64,000 nucleotides of DNA from CAYTBN01 sp964542165 (GTDB taxonomy: Bacteria; Myxococcota_A; UBA796; UBA9615; CAYRNR01). Positions 1 to 8,651 of the stretch are shown here, piece after piece. The stretch is taken from positions 1-64,000 of the forward strand of contig CAZITQ010000019.1 of NCBI GenBank assembly GCA_964542165.1, in the 5' to 3' direction. How positions within the stretch are numbered: the first letter of the stretch is position 1; each line of letters begins with the position of its first letter. The notes under the pieces were generated by a model that saw nothing but the letters and a program-made list of their open reading frames with translations, searched no databases and had not been told where the DNA came from. A program made the translations under genes and the position numbers.

Positions 1-108
<108 letters not shown>

Positions 109-911
109 CTACGCCTTGCCGTGGAACTTGACCTTGATCGCCTCGATCTCGATGGTGTCGCCCTCGCTGAGGATCGTCGTGCCCTTGAGCTTCTCACCGT
201 TGTACTTGACGGTGCCGCCGATGACCTCGAGGAGGAACTCGTCGCCCCGGTGAGCGATGGCGGCGCTGACCTTGGGAGCCAGCCAGCCCGTGTCCAGCTT
301 GACCGAGCAGTCGGCGCCCTTGCCCAGCGTCACCCGGTCCGCGGTCAGTGCGACCACCATGGGCGGGATCGTGCTGATCTGCAGGTGGGCCTGCTTGGAG
401 ATGTTCATCTTCTCGCGGACCTTGGCCAGCTCGTCCGGAGCCAGCTGGAAGGTCTCCACGTTCTCGCCCATGGCCGCAGCCACGGCCGCCGCCTGCTGCC
501 GCGCTGCCTTGTCCTTGTCGCCCCCCTCGATGCGAGCCAGCATCTCGGTGGTCGAGACCTTGAAGCCGGCGCCCGCCTCGTTGCGGTCGTCGGCGGCCAG
601 CTTGTCCCGCTCGTCCTGGGGGTACTCGAAGCGGATCGAGTACTTGCCCACGTCGATGTTGTCGCCGTGCTTGAGCTGGACCGTGTCGATCCACTGACCG
701 TTGACGAACAGGCCGTTCTTGCCGGCCAGGTTGACGATCATGAAGTCGGTGCCCAGCCGACGGACCTCGGCGTGGCGCCGCGAGATCATCAGGTTGTCCA
801 GGATGATGTCCGCGTCGGCCGAGCGGCCGAGCGGCCGATCAGGATCTCGTCCTTGGCCAGGCTGAAGGTGTCGACCTTTTCACGACCCATCGTGACGACG
901 AAACGAGGCAT
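109..911 (-). CDS. FHA-domain protein, frameshifted near N-terminus
   Basis: The reading begins at an ATG (909-911) behind a G-rich Shine-Dalgarno (SD). It encodes a classical forkhead-associated phosphothreonine-binding fold: MPRFVVTMGREKVDTFSL, then an EILIGRS strand, then after a frame change LDNLMISRRHAEVRR and KNGLFVNG. The SRRH and NG residues are the usual phosphopeptide contacts. The two parts lie in different frames because the 8-mer GCCGAGCG is duplicated at 818-833. Removing one copy restores IGRSADADIILDN. A linker follows, then a second FHA-like beta segment near the C-terminus (VTLGKGADCSVKLD to GDTIEIEAIKVKF). FHA proteins read Ser/Thr kinase signals, and four such kinases lie in this window. 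The gene is either a sequencing error or a recent inactivation. Confidence 0.8.
818..833. repeat. 8-bp tandem duplication causing a frameshift
   Basis: Two adjacent copies of GCCGAGCG (818-825 and 826-833) lie inside the FHA domain. The extra eight bases shift the frame. With one copy the translation reads through as a normal FHA core. Slippage or an assembly error are both possible. Confidence 0.85.
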
Positions 912-1018
912 GGTGTCCCCCCGGAGGTGGTGGTCAGGGGCAGCGGAAGCACCCCGACCGGGCCCCGCTCGCCGACGGCATCCTACCAAACCCCCCGCCG
1001 GTCAGCACCTCCCCGGCG

Positions 1019-2863
1019 TCACAGCCCCAGGGTCTTGGCCAGGTCCCTCGGTTCGGGGGTCTTGCTCAGGGCCTCCTGGGCGTCCACGACCTTGGCCTTG
1101 ACCAGCTCGGCCAGGTGCTCGTTGAGCAGCTGATTGCCCTCGGCCTTACCGGTCTGCATCACGTTGACGACCTGGTGCGGCTTGCCCTCCCGGATCAGGT
1201 TGGCCACCGCCGAGTTCACCACCAGGATCTCGCAGCCGGCCACGCGGCCCCCGCCGATCCGCTTGCACAGGGTCTGGGCCACCACCCCCTTGAGGGCGTC
1301 GGCCAGGGCCGATCGGACCCGGTTCTGGTCCTCGGCCGGGAAGATGTCGACGATCCGGTCGATGGTGCCGATGGCCGTCGAGGTGTGCAGGGTGCCGAAC
1401 ACCAGGTGGCCTGTCAGCGCGGTCTCCAGCGCCAGCGAGATGGTCTCGAGATCCCGCAGCTCCCCCACCAGCACGATGTCGGGATCCTCGCGCAGGGCCG
1501 CGCGCAGCGCCTTGTTGAAGCTCTCGGTGTGGGGCCCGACCTCCCGCTGGTTGACCAGCGACTTCCTGCACTGGTGCACGAACTCGACCGGGTCCTCCAT
1601 GGTGATGATGTGGGACCGCCGCGTGCGGTTGATGTGGTCGATCATCGCCGCCAGGGTGGTGGACTTGCCGCTCCCGGTGGGCCCGGTGACCAGCACCAGC
1701 CCCTTGGGGTGGTCGCACATCGACTCCACCGCCGGGGGCATTCCCAGCTTCTCCAGCGGCAGGATCTTGTCCGGAATCACTCGGAGCACGGCGCCCACTC
1801 CGCGGGTGTCCCGGAACAGGTTGACCCGGAAGCGGGCGACGCCTGGGATGGCGTGCGCGCAGTCCGTGTCGTTCCTCTCGGCGAACTCGTCCAGGTTGCG
1901 CTGCGCGAGCACGGGTTCGAGCATCTCCAGCACCTGGTCGGCGCCGAAGACCGGGATGTCCGACAGCTCGATCACGTCGCCGTCCACGCGCCAGTAGGGG
2001 CGCACGCCGCCGCCGAGGAAGAGATCCGACGCGCCCTCGGCGACCATGCGCCGCAGGATCCGGTCCAGGCCCGGGGACGAGGCCGTCGGCGCGGCGGCGG
2101 GCGCCGGGGCGGCCTCCCCGGTCGCAGGGGCCGCCACCGGCTCCCCGGCCGCCCCACCCTCCCGGCCCTCCATCGCCCGGTCCCAGAACGTCGGGTCCAC
2201 GCGCACCGCGCGCACCTCCATCCCGGGTACCTGGTCGCCGATGGAGGCCACCACCGCGGGGGAGGGATCGGCCATGAATCCCACCTTCAACACCCCGTCC
2301 TCCACCGACAGGGGCACCACCCGGTTGCGGCGGCAGAAGTCGACGGGGAGGAGGCCGAGCACGTCCGACGGCGGCGGCTCGGCGCCGTCCCCGTGGTCGG
2401 GTAGGGGGATCATGCGTGACGCATTCTGGAGCCGTCCCGCCAGCATCCGGCACATGCTCATGGCGAACTGGGGCAGGTGCTCGAACAGGGAGAGCAGCAC
2501 CTCCCGCTTGAACTGCAGCGCCAGGATCGCCTCCCTGGCCATCACCGTGGCCGAGCGGGGCTCGTCCAGCAGGGGCCCCATCTCCCCGACCACGTCGCCT
2601 GCGGTCAGGCTCCCCACGTCGATGGGGTCTCCCCGGCGGGGGTGGGTCACCCGGACCGTGGCCTCCCCGGTGAGCACCACGTAGAAGCTGTCCGCCGGCT
2701 GGCCCTCCTCCATCAACACCTCCCCCTCGGTGAAGTGCAGCAGAGTCCCGCTCTTGGCCCCCCGAATCAGGTGAGGTTCGGGCAAGCCCTCGAACAGCTC
2801 GGATCGCCGCAAGGTCATGGCGACCATCTCGAGCGTTTTTTCGTCCATGTCCAGCTGTCGCAT
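1019..2863 (-). CDS. PilT-like ATPase with N-terminal cNMP-binding and MshEN-like domains
   Basis: A protein of 614 residues with an unusual build. Residues about 10-145 are a cyclic-nucleotide-binding domain (EGEVLMEEGQPADSFYVVLTGE, then GDVVGEMGPLLDEPRSATV). Residues about 165-230 resemble the GspE/MshE N-terminal domain (LGLLPVDFCRRNRVVPL). Residues about 262-614 are a PilT-type hexameric retraction ATPase: Walker A GPTGSGKST (394-402), an Asp box in TMEDPVEF, Walker B IVLVGELRD, and a His box in HLVFGTLHT (486-494). The family AIRNLIRE motif appears as AVANLIREGK. PilT proteins are usually about 340-380 residues, so the first 260 are additional. The start has a strong SD (GGGAGGG). It lies 38 nt after the ssnA-like gene. 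It probably powers type IV pilus or related filament dynamics under nucleotide control. Confidence 0.88.
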   Translation of the reverse strand: MRQLDMDEKTLEMVAMTLRRSELFEGLPEPHLIRGAKSGTLLHFTEGEVLMEEGQPADSFYVVLTGEATVRVTHPRRGDPIDVGSLTAGDVVGEMGPLLDEPRSATVMAREAILALQFKREVLLSLFEHLPQFAMSMCRMLAGRLQNASRMIPLPDHGDGAEPPPSDVLGLLPVDFCRRNRVVPLSVEDGVLKVGFMADPSPAVVASIGDQVPGMEVRAVRVDPTFWDRAMEGREGGAAGEPVAAPATGEAAPAPAAAPTASSPGLDRILRRMVAEGASDLFLGGGVRPYWRVDGDVIELSDIPVFGADQVLEMLEPVLAQRNLDEFAERNDTDCAHAIPGVARFRVNLFRDTRGVGAVLRVIPDKILPLEKLGMPPAVESMCDHPKGLVLVTGPTGSGKSTTLAAMIDHINRTRRSHIITMEDPVEFVHQCRKSLVNQREVGPHTESFNKALRAALREDPDIVLVGELRDLETISLALETALTGHLVFGTLHTSTAIGTIDRIVDIFPAEDQNRVRSALADALKGVVAQTLCKRIGGGRVAGCEILVVNSAVANLIREGKPHQVVNVMQTGKAEGNQLLNEHLAELVKAKVVDAQEALSKTPEPRDLAKTLGL

Positions 2864-2901
2864 CGATCCCTCCCGCTCTCGATATCAAAGGTGTGACCGG
2901 C

Positions 2902-4224
2902 TCAGAGCGCCGCGAACCGGGCCCAGGTCGAGCCGCTGCGCGCGGCGGCCCGCTTCGCCAGGTCGGCCATGTCCAGGGTCTGGAGCTCGCCGTCCCGCAT
3001 CAGCACCTGGCCGTCGCAGATGGTGGTGACCACACGCTCGGCGGCCGCTCCGAACAGCAGGTGGCCGTGCACGTTGTCGGGGGTCACCGGGGTGAAGGGG
3101 ATGTGATCGACCACGATCACATCCGCCGCCGCGCCCGGGGCGAGCACGCCCAGGGTGCGGTCGAAGTAGGCCGAGGCCACCGCGGCGTTGTTCACAAACA
3201 ACATCCGCACCGTGTCCATCCAGCCCACGGACGGGTTCCGCTCCACGTGGTGACGCACGAACAGCGACGCCCGGGCCTCCTCGAGCATGTTCGAGGTCAT
3301 GCCGTCGGTGCCCAGGCACACCAGGGCGCCCTGCTCCAGCAGGGTGGGCACCGCCGCGCAGCCCACCCCGTTGTTCATGTTGGACTGGGGGTTGTGGACC
3401 ACGGTGGTGTCGCTGTCCACCAGCAGACGGATCTCGTCCTCGTCCACGTGGATGCAGTGCACCGCCAGGGTCTGGGGCCCCAGGCCGCCGGCATCGGCGA
3501 GGCGCTGGACCACCCGGGCCCCGTAGTTTTTCAGGGAGTGTTCCTGGTCCGCCCCGTCCTCGGCCACGTGGATGTGCAGGCCGGTGCGGTGCTCCCGGGC
3601 GAGCCGGCAGCAGGCGTCCAGGGTCTCGTGGCCCACGGTCATGGCGGCGTGCACGCCCACCAGGCCGTGGAGACGGCCGAACCCGGACTCGCAGTTCTGC
3701 AGCCACGCGGCGTTCTCGGCGATGCCGGCCCGGGCGCCGTCGATGCCGTTGCGATCGGTGACCTCGTAGCACAGCGAGGCCCGGATGCCCGCCTCCATCA
3801 CCGCGTCGCCGATGCGACCCAGGCTCCCGCCTATGGCCGCGGGGCTCGCGTGGTGGTCGAGGATCGTGGTGGTCCCCGACCGGATGCAGCGGGCCAGGGG
3901 GAAGACCGAGCTGAGGTACACGTCCTCCAGATCCAGGGCCCGGTCCAGCTTCCACCACAGGTTCTCGAGCACCTCCACGAAGTTGTTGGATGGGGCGGCG
4001 CTCAGCCCGCAGGCGAAGGTGGAGTACAGGTGGTGGTGGGCGCAGATCAGGCCGGGCATGATGATCCGCCCGCCCACGTCGATCTCCTCCAGCGCCCGAT
4101 CCCGCAGCTCCTCGGTGGGCCCCACCGCGGCGATGGAATCCCCTTCGATCAGCACGCCCCCGCCCTCGATGACCCGGTTCGGAGCCCCGAGGGTGAACAC
4201 GGTTCCGTTTCCGACCAGCAGCAT
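2902..4224 (-). CDS. ssnA: SsnA-like aminohydrolase (amidohydrolase superfamily)
   Basis: A 440-residue metal-dependent amidohydrolase. Metal ligands are visible as GLICAHHHLYS (HxH), HIHVAEDG, HCIHVDEDE and the late aspartate in CLGTDGMTSN. N- and C-terminal strands form the usual composite beta domain. Length and sequence style (NNFVEVLENLWWKLD, SGTTTILDHHASP) match the SsnA family, known as a companion of selenium-dependent molybdenum hydroxylases. It starts 9 nt after the stop of the Fe-S/molybdopterin hydroxylase gene, and its SD overlaps that stop codon, so the two are co-translated. It probably deaminates or hydrolyses a purine-like or other N-heterocyclic substrate; the substrate is not determined here. 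Confidence 0.82.
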   Translation of the reverse strand: MLLVGNGTVFTLGAPNRVIEGGGVLIEGDSIAAVGPTEELRDRALEEIDVGGRIIMPGLICAHHHLYSTFACGLSAAPSNNFVEVLENLWWKLDRALDLEDVYLSSVFPLARCIRSGTTTILDHHASPAAIGGSLGRIGDAVMEAGIRASLCYEVTDRNGIDGARAGIAENAAWLQNCESGFGRLHGLVGVHAAMTVGHETLDACCRLAREHRTGLHIHVAEDGADQEHSLKNYGARVVQRLADAGGLGPQTLAVHCIHVDEDEIRLLVDSDTTVVHNPQSNMNNGVGCAAVPTLLEQGALVCLGTDGMTSNMLEEARASLFVRHHVERNPSVGWMDTVRMLFVNNAAVASAYFDRTLGVLAPGAAADVIVVDHIPFTPVTPDNVHGHLLFGAAAERVVTTICDGQVLMRDGELQTLDMADLAKRAAARSGSTWARFAAL

Positions 4225-4233
4225 GACGTCTCC

Positions 4234-6861
4234 CTAGTCCTTGAGCTTCAGCGGCAAGGTGGTCAGCGCCTTGCCGGTGTGGGCCCGGTAGGCCGCGGCC
4301 ACCGCTGGCGCGGTGGGGATGGCGCTGACCTCGCCCACCCCCTTGGCGCCCAGCGGGCTGCCCGAGGCCCCCACGCCGGGCGGCGCGCCGGGCAGCAGGT
4401 GCACCTCCATCGGAGGCACGTCCGTGGCCCGGGGCAGCCCCAGCTTGGCCATGTTGGTGTGTTCGGGTACCCCGCCCTCGAGCCCCAGGCTCTCGGTCAG
4501 GGCGTAACCCAGCCCCATCGCGGTTCCCCCCTCCACCTGACCGAGCACGCCGAGGGGGTTGACCACCTGGCCGGCGTCCACGCCCGTCACGATGCGCTCG
4601 ATCGCGCCGTCGTCCCCCAGGACGACCACCTGGGATGCGAACCCGAAGGCCACGTGGGTCCGGGGGTTCACCTCGTCGGTGCGCACGGCGTGGGTCAGGG
4701 GGCCGAACTCGGCGGGGAACGAACGGCCCTCGAGGGCCTCCAGGGATCCGGCCCGTTCGAGGGCCTCGAGCAGGGTCCGGCTGGCGATGAGGCAGGCGCC
4801 ACCGGTCAGGTAGGTCTGGCGCGACGCCGTGGTGACCCCCGACTCGGGAGTGGTCGCCGTGTCGCCGAGAAAGACATCCACCGCGTCCGGTGCTAGACCC
4901 AGGCCCCCACAGACCACGTTGCGCAGCACCTGCTCGATGCCCTGGCCCATGCAGGCCGCGCCCGAGTGGACCTCCACCCGGCCACCGACCACGTCCAGGC
5001 GCACGCGGCCGACGTCGGGCACGCCCACGCCGATGCCCACGTTCTTGATCGCCGAGGCGATGCCCACGGTCTTGCCTGCCGCCCGGGCCTCCTCGTACGC
5101 CTCCCGGACCGCGTCCAGGGTCTCGACGAAGCGCACGTCGGGCTCCATGGTCTGGCCGGTGGAGAACGGCCATCCGGGCCGCAGACCGTTCTGCGCCCGG
5201 AACTCCAGCCGGTCGATGCCGACCGCGTCCGCCAGCCGGTCCACCAGCGCCTCCACCGCGAAGGCCACCTGGGGCACCCCGAAGCCCCGCATCGCGCCGG
5301 CGGGGGGGTTGTTGGTGTACACGGTGCGCCCCTCGAGGCGCAGGGCCTGGAAGCGGTAGGGTCCGGTGGCGTGGACCGTGGCCCGCTCCACCACCTCGCC
5401 TCCCAGGGAGGCGTAGGCGCCGGTGTCCCCGGTCACCCGCGCATCGCAGAAGGTGAGGTTGCCCTCGCTGTCGCAGCCGGCCTCCATGCGCACGCTCATC
5501 GCATGGCGTTTGGGGTGGATGCGGATCGACTCCTCGCGGGTGAGGGTCACGTTCACCGGGGCGTCGCACAGGCTGGCGGCCAGGGCCGCGTGGTGCTGGA
5601 CCGACAGGTCCTCCTTGCCGCCGAAGCCCCCGCCGGGGGGCACCAGAACCACCCGCACCCGGTCGGGATCCAGGTCCAGCACCGAGGCGATCTGCCTGCG
5701 GTCGGAGAACGTGCCCTGGGTCCCGGCGAGCACGGTCAGCGTCCCGGTCGCGTCCGGGGGGAAGGGCGCCGGCAGCTCGCCCTCCCACGAGGCGGGTACC
5801 GCCAGCGCGGACTCGGGTTCCAGGAAGGCGTGCTCCTGGAACGGCACCTCGAAGGTGTCCCCGGCTCGGTGGGCACTCAGGGCCTTGGCGGCGTCCAGCT
5901 CGCCGCGCTCCACCACCGGGTTGGACAGCAGGTTGCCTCCCGGGTGGAGGCGGGGGGCAGCCTCGGCCAGGGCCTGGTCCGGCGAGGTCACCGGGGGCAG
6001 GGCCTGGAGCTCCACGGCGACGGCCGCCGCGCCCCTGCGAGCCGCCGCCCGGGTGTCCGCCACCACCAGGGCCAGGATGTCGCCGACGTAGCGGGTCTCC
6101 TCACCGGGTCGCACGTAGATCGGCCAGTCCGCGTGGATCATGCCCACCCGCCGGTCGCCCGGCACGTCGGCGGCCGAGACCACCCGACGGACCCCGGGTA
6201 CGGCCAGGGCGGGGCCTGGATCCAGGGAGAGGAAGCGCGCACGCGGGAACAGCGAGAGCACGGGGGCGCCGAAGAGCATCCCGGGGATGCGCACGTCGTC
6301 CACGAAGGCATGGGTGCCGCGGGCCCGGGCCAGGTCCCCCGCGCGACAGGCCGGCCGGCCGATGGCGTCGCCGGCCGGTGGCGGCGGCGGCTCCTCGCCC
6401 GACGCGAGTCTCCGTCCCGCCTCGACCACCGCCTCGACGACCCGAGCATAGCCGGTACAGCGGCAGAGGTGCCCCCGCAGCGCCTTGCGTACCGCGGTCT
6501 CGTCGGGCTCCGTGGCCTTCAGCAGGAGCGCCGTGGCCGAGACCAGGATCCCGGGGGTGCAGAAACCGCACTGGACGGCCCCCCCGTGGGCCAGACAGGC
6601 CGCCGCCATGGACGCCTGGGGCTCGGGCAGCCCGGCGCTGGTCGCCACCGCCTTGCCCGCCACCTTGGCCGGATCCAGGGTGCAGGCCCGCCGGACCTTG
6701 CCGTCCACGAGCACCGTGCACGAGCCACAGGCGCCGGTCCCGCAGCCGTTCTTGACCCCGAAGACCCCCAGGCGGTCCCGCAACACGTCCAGCAGCTTCT
6801 CGCCGTCGTCGTAGTCGACGTCGATCGCCGTCCCATCGAGAAAAAAGCTCAAGTTCTGCAT
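4234..6861 (-). CDS. Xanthine dehydrogenase-family hydroxylase, fused Fe-S and molybdopterin subunits
   Basis: About 875 residues. The N-terminal 160 residues carry two [2Fe-2S] clusters: a plant-type cluster (GCGTGACGSCTVL) and a second one (QCGFCTPGILVSATALL, GHLCRCTGYARVVEA). The rest is the molybdopterin-cytosine-dinucleotide domain pair, with PPGGGFGGKED, NPPAGAMRGFG and the catalytic-glutamate region AKGVGEVSAIPTAPAV. No FAD domain is present. This Fe-S plus Mo fusion without FAD is the layout of XdhD-type, selenium-dependent molybdenum hydroxylases, and the adjacent ssnA-like gene supports that. There is no in-frame TGA, so selenium would be a cofactor, not Sec. The start at 6861 fits family N-termini; an ATG at 6894 adds 11 residues. 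Confidence 0.86.
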   Translation of the reverse strand: MQNLSFFLDGTAIDVDYDDGEKLLDVLRDRLGVFGVKNGCGTGACGSCTVLVDGKVRRACTLDPAKVAGKAVATSAGLPEPQASMAAACLAHGGAVQCGFCTPGILVSATALLLKATEPDETAVRKALRGHLCRCTGYARVVEAVVEAGRRLASGEEPPPPPAGDAIGRPACRAGDLARARGTHAFVDDVRIPGMLFGAPVLSLFPRARFLSLDPGPALAVPGVRRVVSAADVPGDRRVGMIHADWPIYVRPGEETRYVGDILALVVADTRAAARRGAAAVAVELQALPPVTSPDQALAEAAPRLHPGGNLLSNPVVERGELDAAKALSAHRAGDTFEVPFQEHAFLEPESALAVPASWEGELPAPFPPDATGTLTVLAGTQGTFSDRRQIASVLDLDPDRVRVVLVPPGGGFGGKEDLSVQHHAALAASLCDAPVNVTLTREESIRIHPKRHAMSVRMEAGCDSEGNLTFCDARVTGDTGAYASLGGEVVERATVHATGPYRFQALRLEGRTVYTNNPPAGAMRGFGVPQVAFAVEALVDRLADAVGIDRLEFRAQNGLRPGWPFSTGQTMEPDVRFVETLDAVREAYEEARAAGKTVGIASAIKNVGIGVGVPDVGRVRLDVVGGRVEVHSGAACMGQGIEQVLRNVVCGGLGLAPDAVDVFLGDTATTPESGVTTASRQTYLTGGACLIASRTLLEALERAGSLEALEGRSFPAEFGPLTHAVRTDEVNPRTHVAFGFASQVVVLGDDGAIERIVTGVDAGQVVNPLGVLGQVEGGTAMGLGYALTESLGLEGGVPEHTNMAKLGLPRATDVPPMEVHLLPGAPPGVGASGSPLGAKGVGEVSAIPTAPAVAAAYRAHTGKALTTLPLKLKD

Positions 6862-6912
6862 CGCGCGGACGAGTCTACTACGGTACCGGTCCATACGTTC
6901 TCGGAGGGTCGA

Positions 6913-7020
6913 TTGGAGATCACGTCGTTCGTCACCGCCTTCGCCGCCGCCATCGTCGCCCTGCTCGTGGGAGGCAACCTGCTGATGTACGCGCGCGGTC
7001 GACGGAAACGGAAGCGCTGA
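6913..7020 (+). CDS. Possible 35-residue single-pass membrane protein (TTG start)
   Basis: A TTG codon at 6913 is preceded by GGAGGG with a 4-nt spacer. It opens a short frame: an N-terminus of about six residues, one strongly hydrophobic stretch (FVTAFAAAIVALLVGGNLLM) and a very basic tail (YARGRRKRKR) to a TGA at 7018. This is the organisation of tiny bitopic membrane proteins, with the basic end cytoplasmic. It is divergent from the molybdenum hydroxylase with only about 50 bp between starts, and it ends 36 bp before the convergent lipoprotein gene. The absence of homology information and the rare start codon keep confidence moderate. Confidence 0.45.
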   Translation: MEITSFVTAFAAAIVALLVGGNLLMYARGRRKRKR

Positions 7021-7056
7021 AGAGGGGCGCGGTGAGCCTGTCGGGCTCCTGGAAGT

Positions 7057-7902
7057 CTAGAAGTAGAGATACAGGTAGAAGTAGTTCTCGGTCTCCACGG
7101 TCACCGGGCAGTGGGTGGCGGTGAAGCTGCCGCTGACGGTGCCGGCGGGGTCCTGGTCCTCGTCGGCGATACCGGCGGAGAACTCGACCTTGACCTTGTT
7201 GTCCCCCTTCATCGTCATCGAGGCGGTGCCGTCCTCCTCGCTGAGCCAGTACGCGTCCACCGCGTCGTCGAACTCCTCGTACAGGTCGTAGTCGTAGTAG
7301 TAGAAGCAGCCGTACTCCGACTCGCCGGTGAATCGCTCGGCGTAGAGCCGGAACGGGTTGGCGTTGTAGCGGTTGACCGCCAGGTCGAAGTAGCGGCCCG
7401 TGTCCATCTCGCCCCAGTTGCCCATCGCGTCGTAGATCCCGTCCTCGGGCGCCACGTCCCAATCCATGTCCCCCTGACCGTCGACCTCCATCATGTAGAA
7501 GCTCATCGAGTTGGCCCCGGGGCCGTAGAACTTGTCGAAGGAATCGGCCAGGTGGGTGTAGAAACCCTCGTACAGGGCGCAGACCTGCGAGTAGTCCGGG
7601 TAGTCGTAGTAGTCGTAATCGTAGTCGTACCAGTAGTCGTACAGCAGGTCGTAGATCTGCTCGTTGTAGGTGGCCATCTCCGGCAGGGCTTGCTGGTAGG
7701 CCTTGCACAGCCCGGGCTTGCTGTTGAGCACCAGGACGTTGGTGGTCCACTCCCCTTCGGGTTCCACCATGGTCAGTTCGAGCCACACGGCGCTCCTGAC
7801 CGAACCGAACTTCTCCAGCTCGCTGAACTCCACCTTGCCGGGGCAGCCCGCCAGCAGGGACACCAGGACACCCAGGACCGCGAACACGCCGATGGACCGC
7901 AT
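7057..7902 (-). CDS. Tyr/Asp-rich lipoprotein, unknown function
   Basis: A 281-residue protein. It starts at ATG 7902 with a GGGAGAG SD. A signal peptide ends in a lipobox (VSLLAGC), so it should be lipidated and envelope-anchored. The mature part has tracts made almost entirely of Tyr and Asp (YDYWYDYDYDYYDYPDYS near residues 95-112, and FYYYDYDLYEEFDD near 200). The C-terminus is beta-like and ends YFYLYLYF. No family was recognised. Clustered acidic and aromatic residues could bind metal or carbohydrate, but that is only a suggestion from composition. It stands alone between convergent and divergent neighbours. Confidence 0.8.
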   Translation of the reverse strand: MRSIGVFAVLGVLVSLLAGCPGKVEFSELEKFGSVRSAVWLELTMVEPEGEWTTNVLVLNSKPGLCKAYQQALPEMATYNEQIYDLLYDYWYDYDYDYYDYPDYSQVCALYEGFYTHLADSFDKFYGPGANSMSFYMMEVDGQGDMDWDVAPEDGIYDAMGNWGEMDTGRYFDLAVNRYNANPFRLYAERFTGESEYGCFYYYDYDLYEEFDDAVDAYWLSEEDGTASMTMKGDNKVKVEFSAGIADEDQDPAGTVSGSFTATHCPVTVETENYFYLYLYF

Positions 7903-8043
7903 GTGACTCTCCCCGCCCGTCCCCTGTCCGCTCGCCCGAGAGCCGACCTCGACCGGGCGCCCCGATCGTAGGCCCTGGGAGCCAGCGGGACAACGACGAT
8001 GTGGGAGGTCCCCCCGGAGGTCGCCGTCGGGTACCCTGTCCCC

Positions 8044-8553
8044 ATGGCCCCTGCACGCCCGATCCTGACCCTCGGCTATGGCCGGCGCTCCGTGGACGAG
8101 CTGATCCGCGCGCTGCGGGGGGCCGGGGTGACGGTGCTGGTGGACGTGCGGAGCGCGCCGTACTCGAAGCGGCGCCAGGAGTTCGCCAAGCGGGCGATGG
8201 AGGTATGGCTGCCCGAGATGGGGGTGGAGTACGCGTTCCTGGGAGACCGGCTCGGCGGGCGACCGGAGGATCCCTCGGCCTACGTGAAGGACCAGCTGGT
8301 CCCGGACCGCCGCTGGGGGCACCCGGACTTCCGCGCCGGGCTGGACCGGCTGATGCGGATGACGGACGCGGGCGAGCTGCCGTGCCTGCTGTGCGCCGAA
8401 GAGGATCCGACCCGCTGCCACCGCTTCCACCTGGTGGGCGAGGTGTTGCACCGGGCGCAGGTCCCGGTGTCCCACATCCTGGCCGACGGCTCCGTGGCCA
8501 CCCACGCCGAGATCCGCGAGGAGCTCGACGGCCCCCAGCTCACCCTGTTCTGA
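8044..8553 (+). CDS. DUF488 family protein
   Basis: A 169-residue protein of the DUF488 family. The family pattern is clear: an N-terminal LTLGYGRRSVDELIRAL, the conserved LVDVRSAPYSKRRQEF, and a C-terminal CAEEDPTRCHRFHLVGEVL motif with two Cys and a His. The biochemical role of the family is poorly established; the Cys/His motif suggests a catalytic or metal-binding pocket. ATG 8044 is chosen because the family begins just before the LGYG strand; an upstream ATG at 7999 would add 15 poorly conserved residues. No operon partner is evident. Confidence 0.85.
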   Translation: MAPARPILTLGYGRRSVDELIRALRGAGVTVLVDVRSAPYSKRRQEFAKRAMEVWLPEMGVEYAFLGDRLGGRPEDPSAYVKDQLVPDRRWGHPDFRAGLDRLMRMTDAGELPCLLCAEEDPTRCHRFHLVGEVLHRAQVPVSHILADGSVATHAEIREELDGPQLTLF

Positions 8554-8651
8554 CCCGATCCGCATCGGTGATAGGCTCGCCGCGGAACCGAGGGGGCGAT
8601 CCGGCTGTCCAAGGTCCGAGCGCAAACGAACCCGCTACCGAGGGGAAGACC

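Noticed and set aside
2885..5788. Long alternative-frame readings over the amidohydrolase and molybdenum hydroxylase
   Set aside because: They are Arg/Gly/Pro-rich with no domain signatures. High GC removes stops in the other frames.
4234..6861. Selenocysteine codon in the molybdenum hydroxylase
   Set aside because: No in-frame TGA is present; any selenium would be a labile cofactor.
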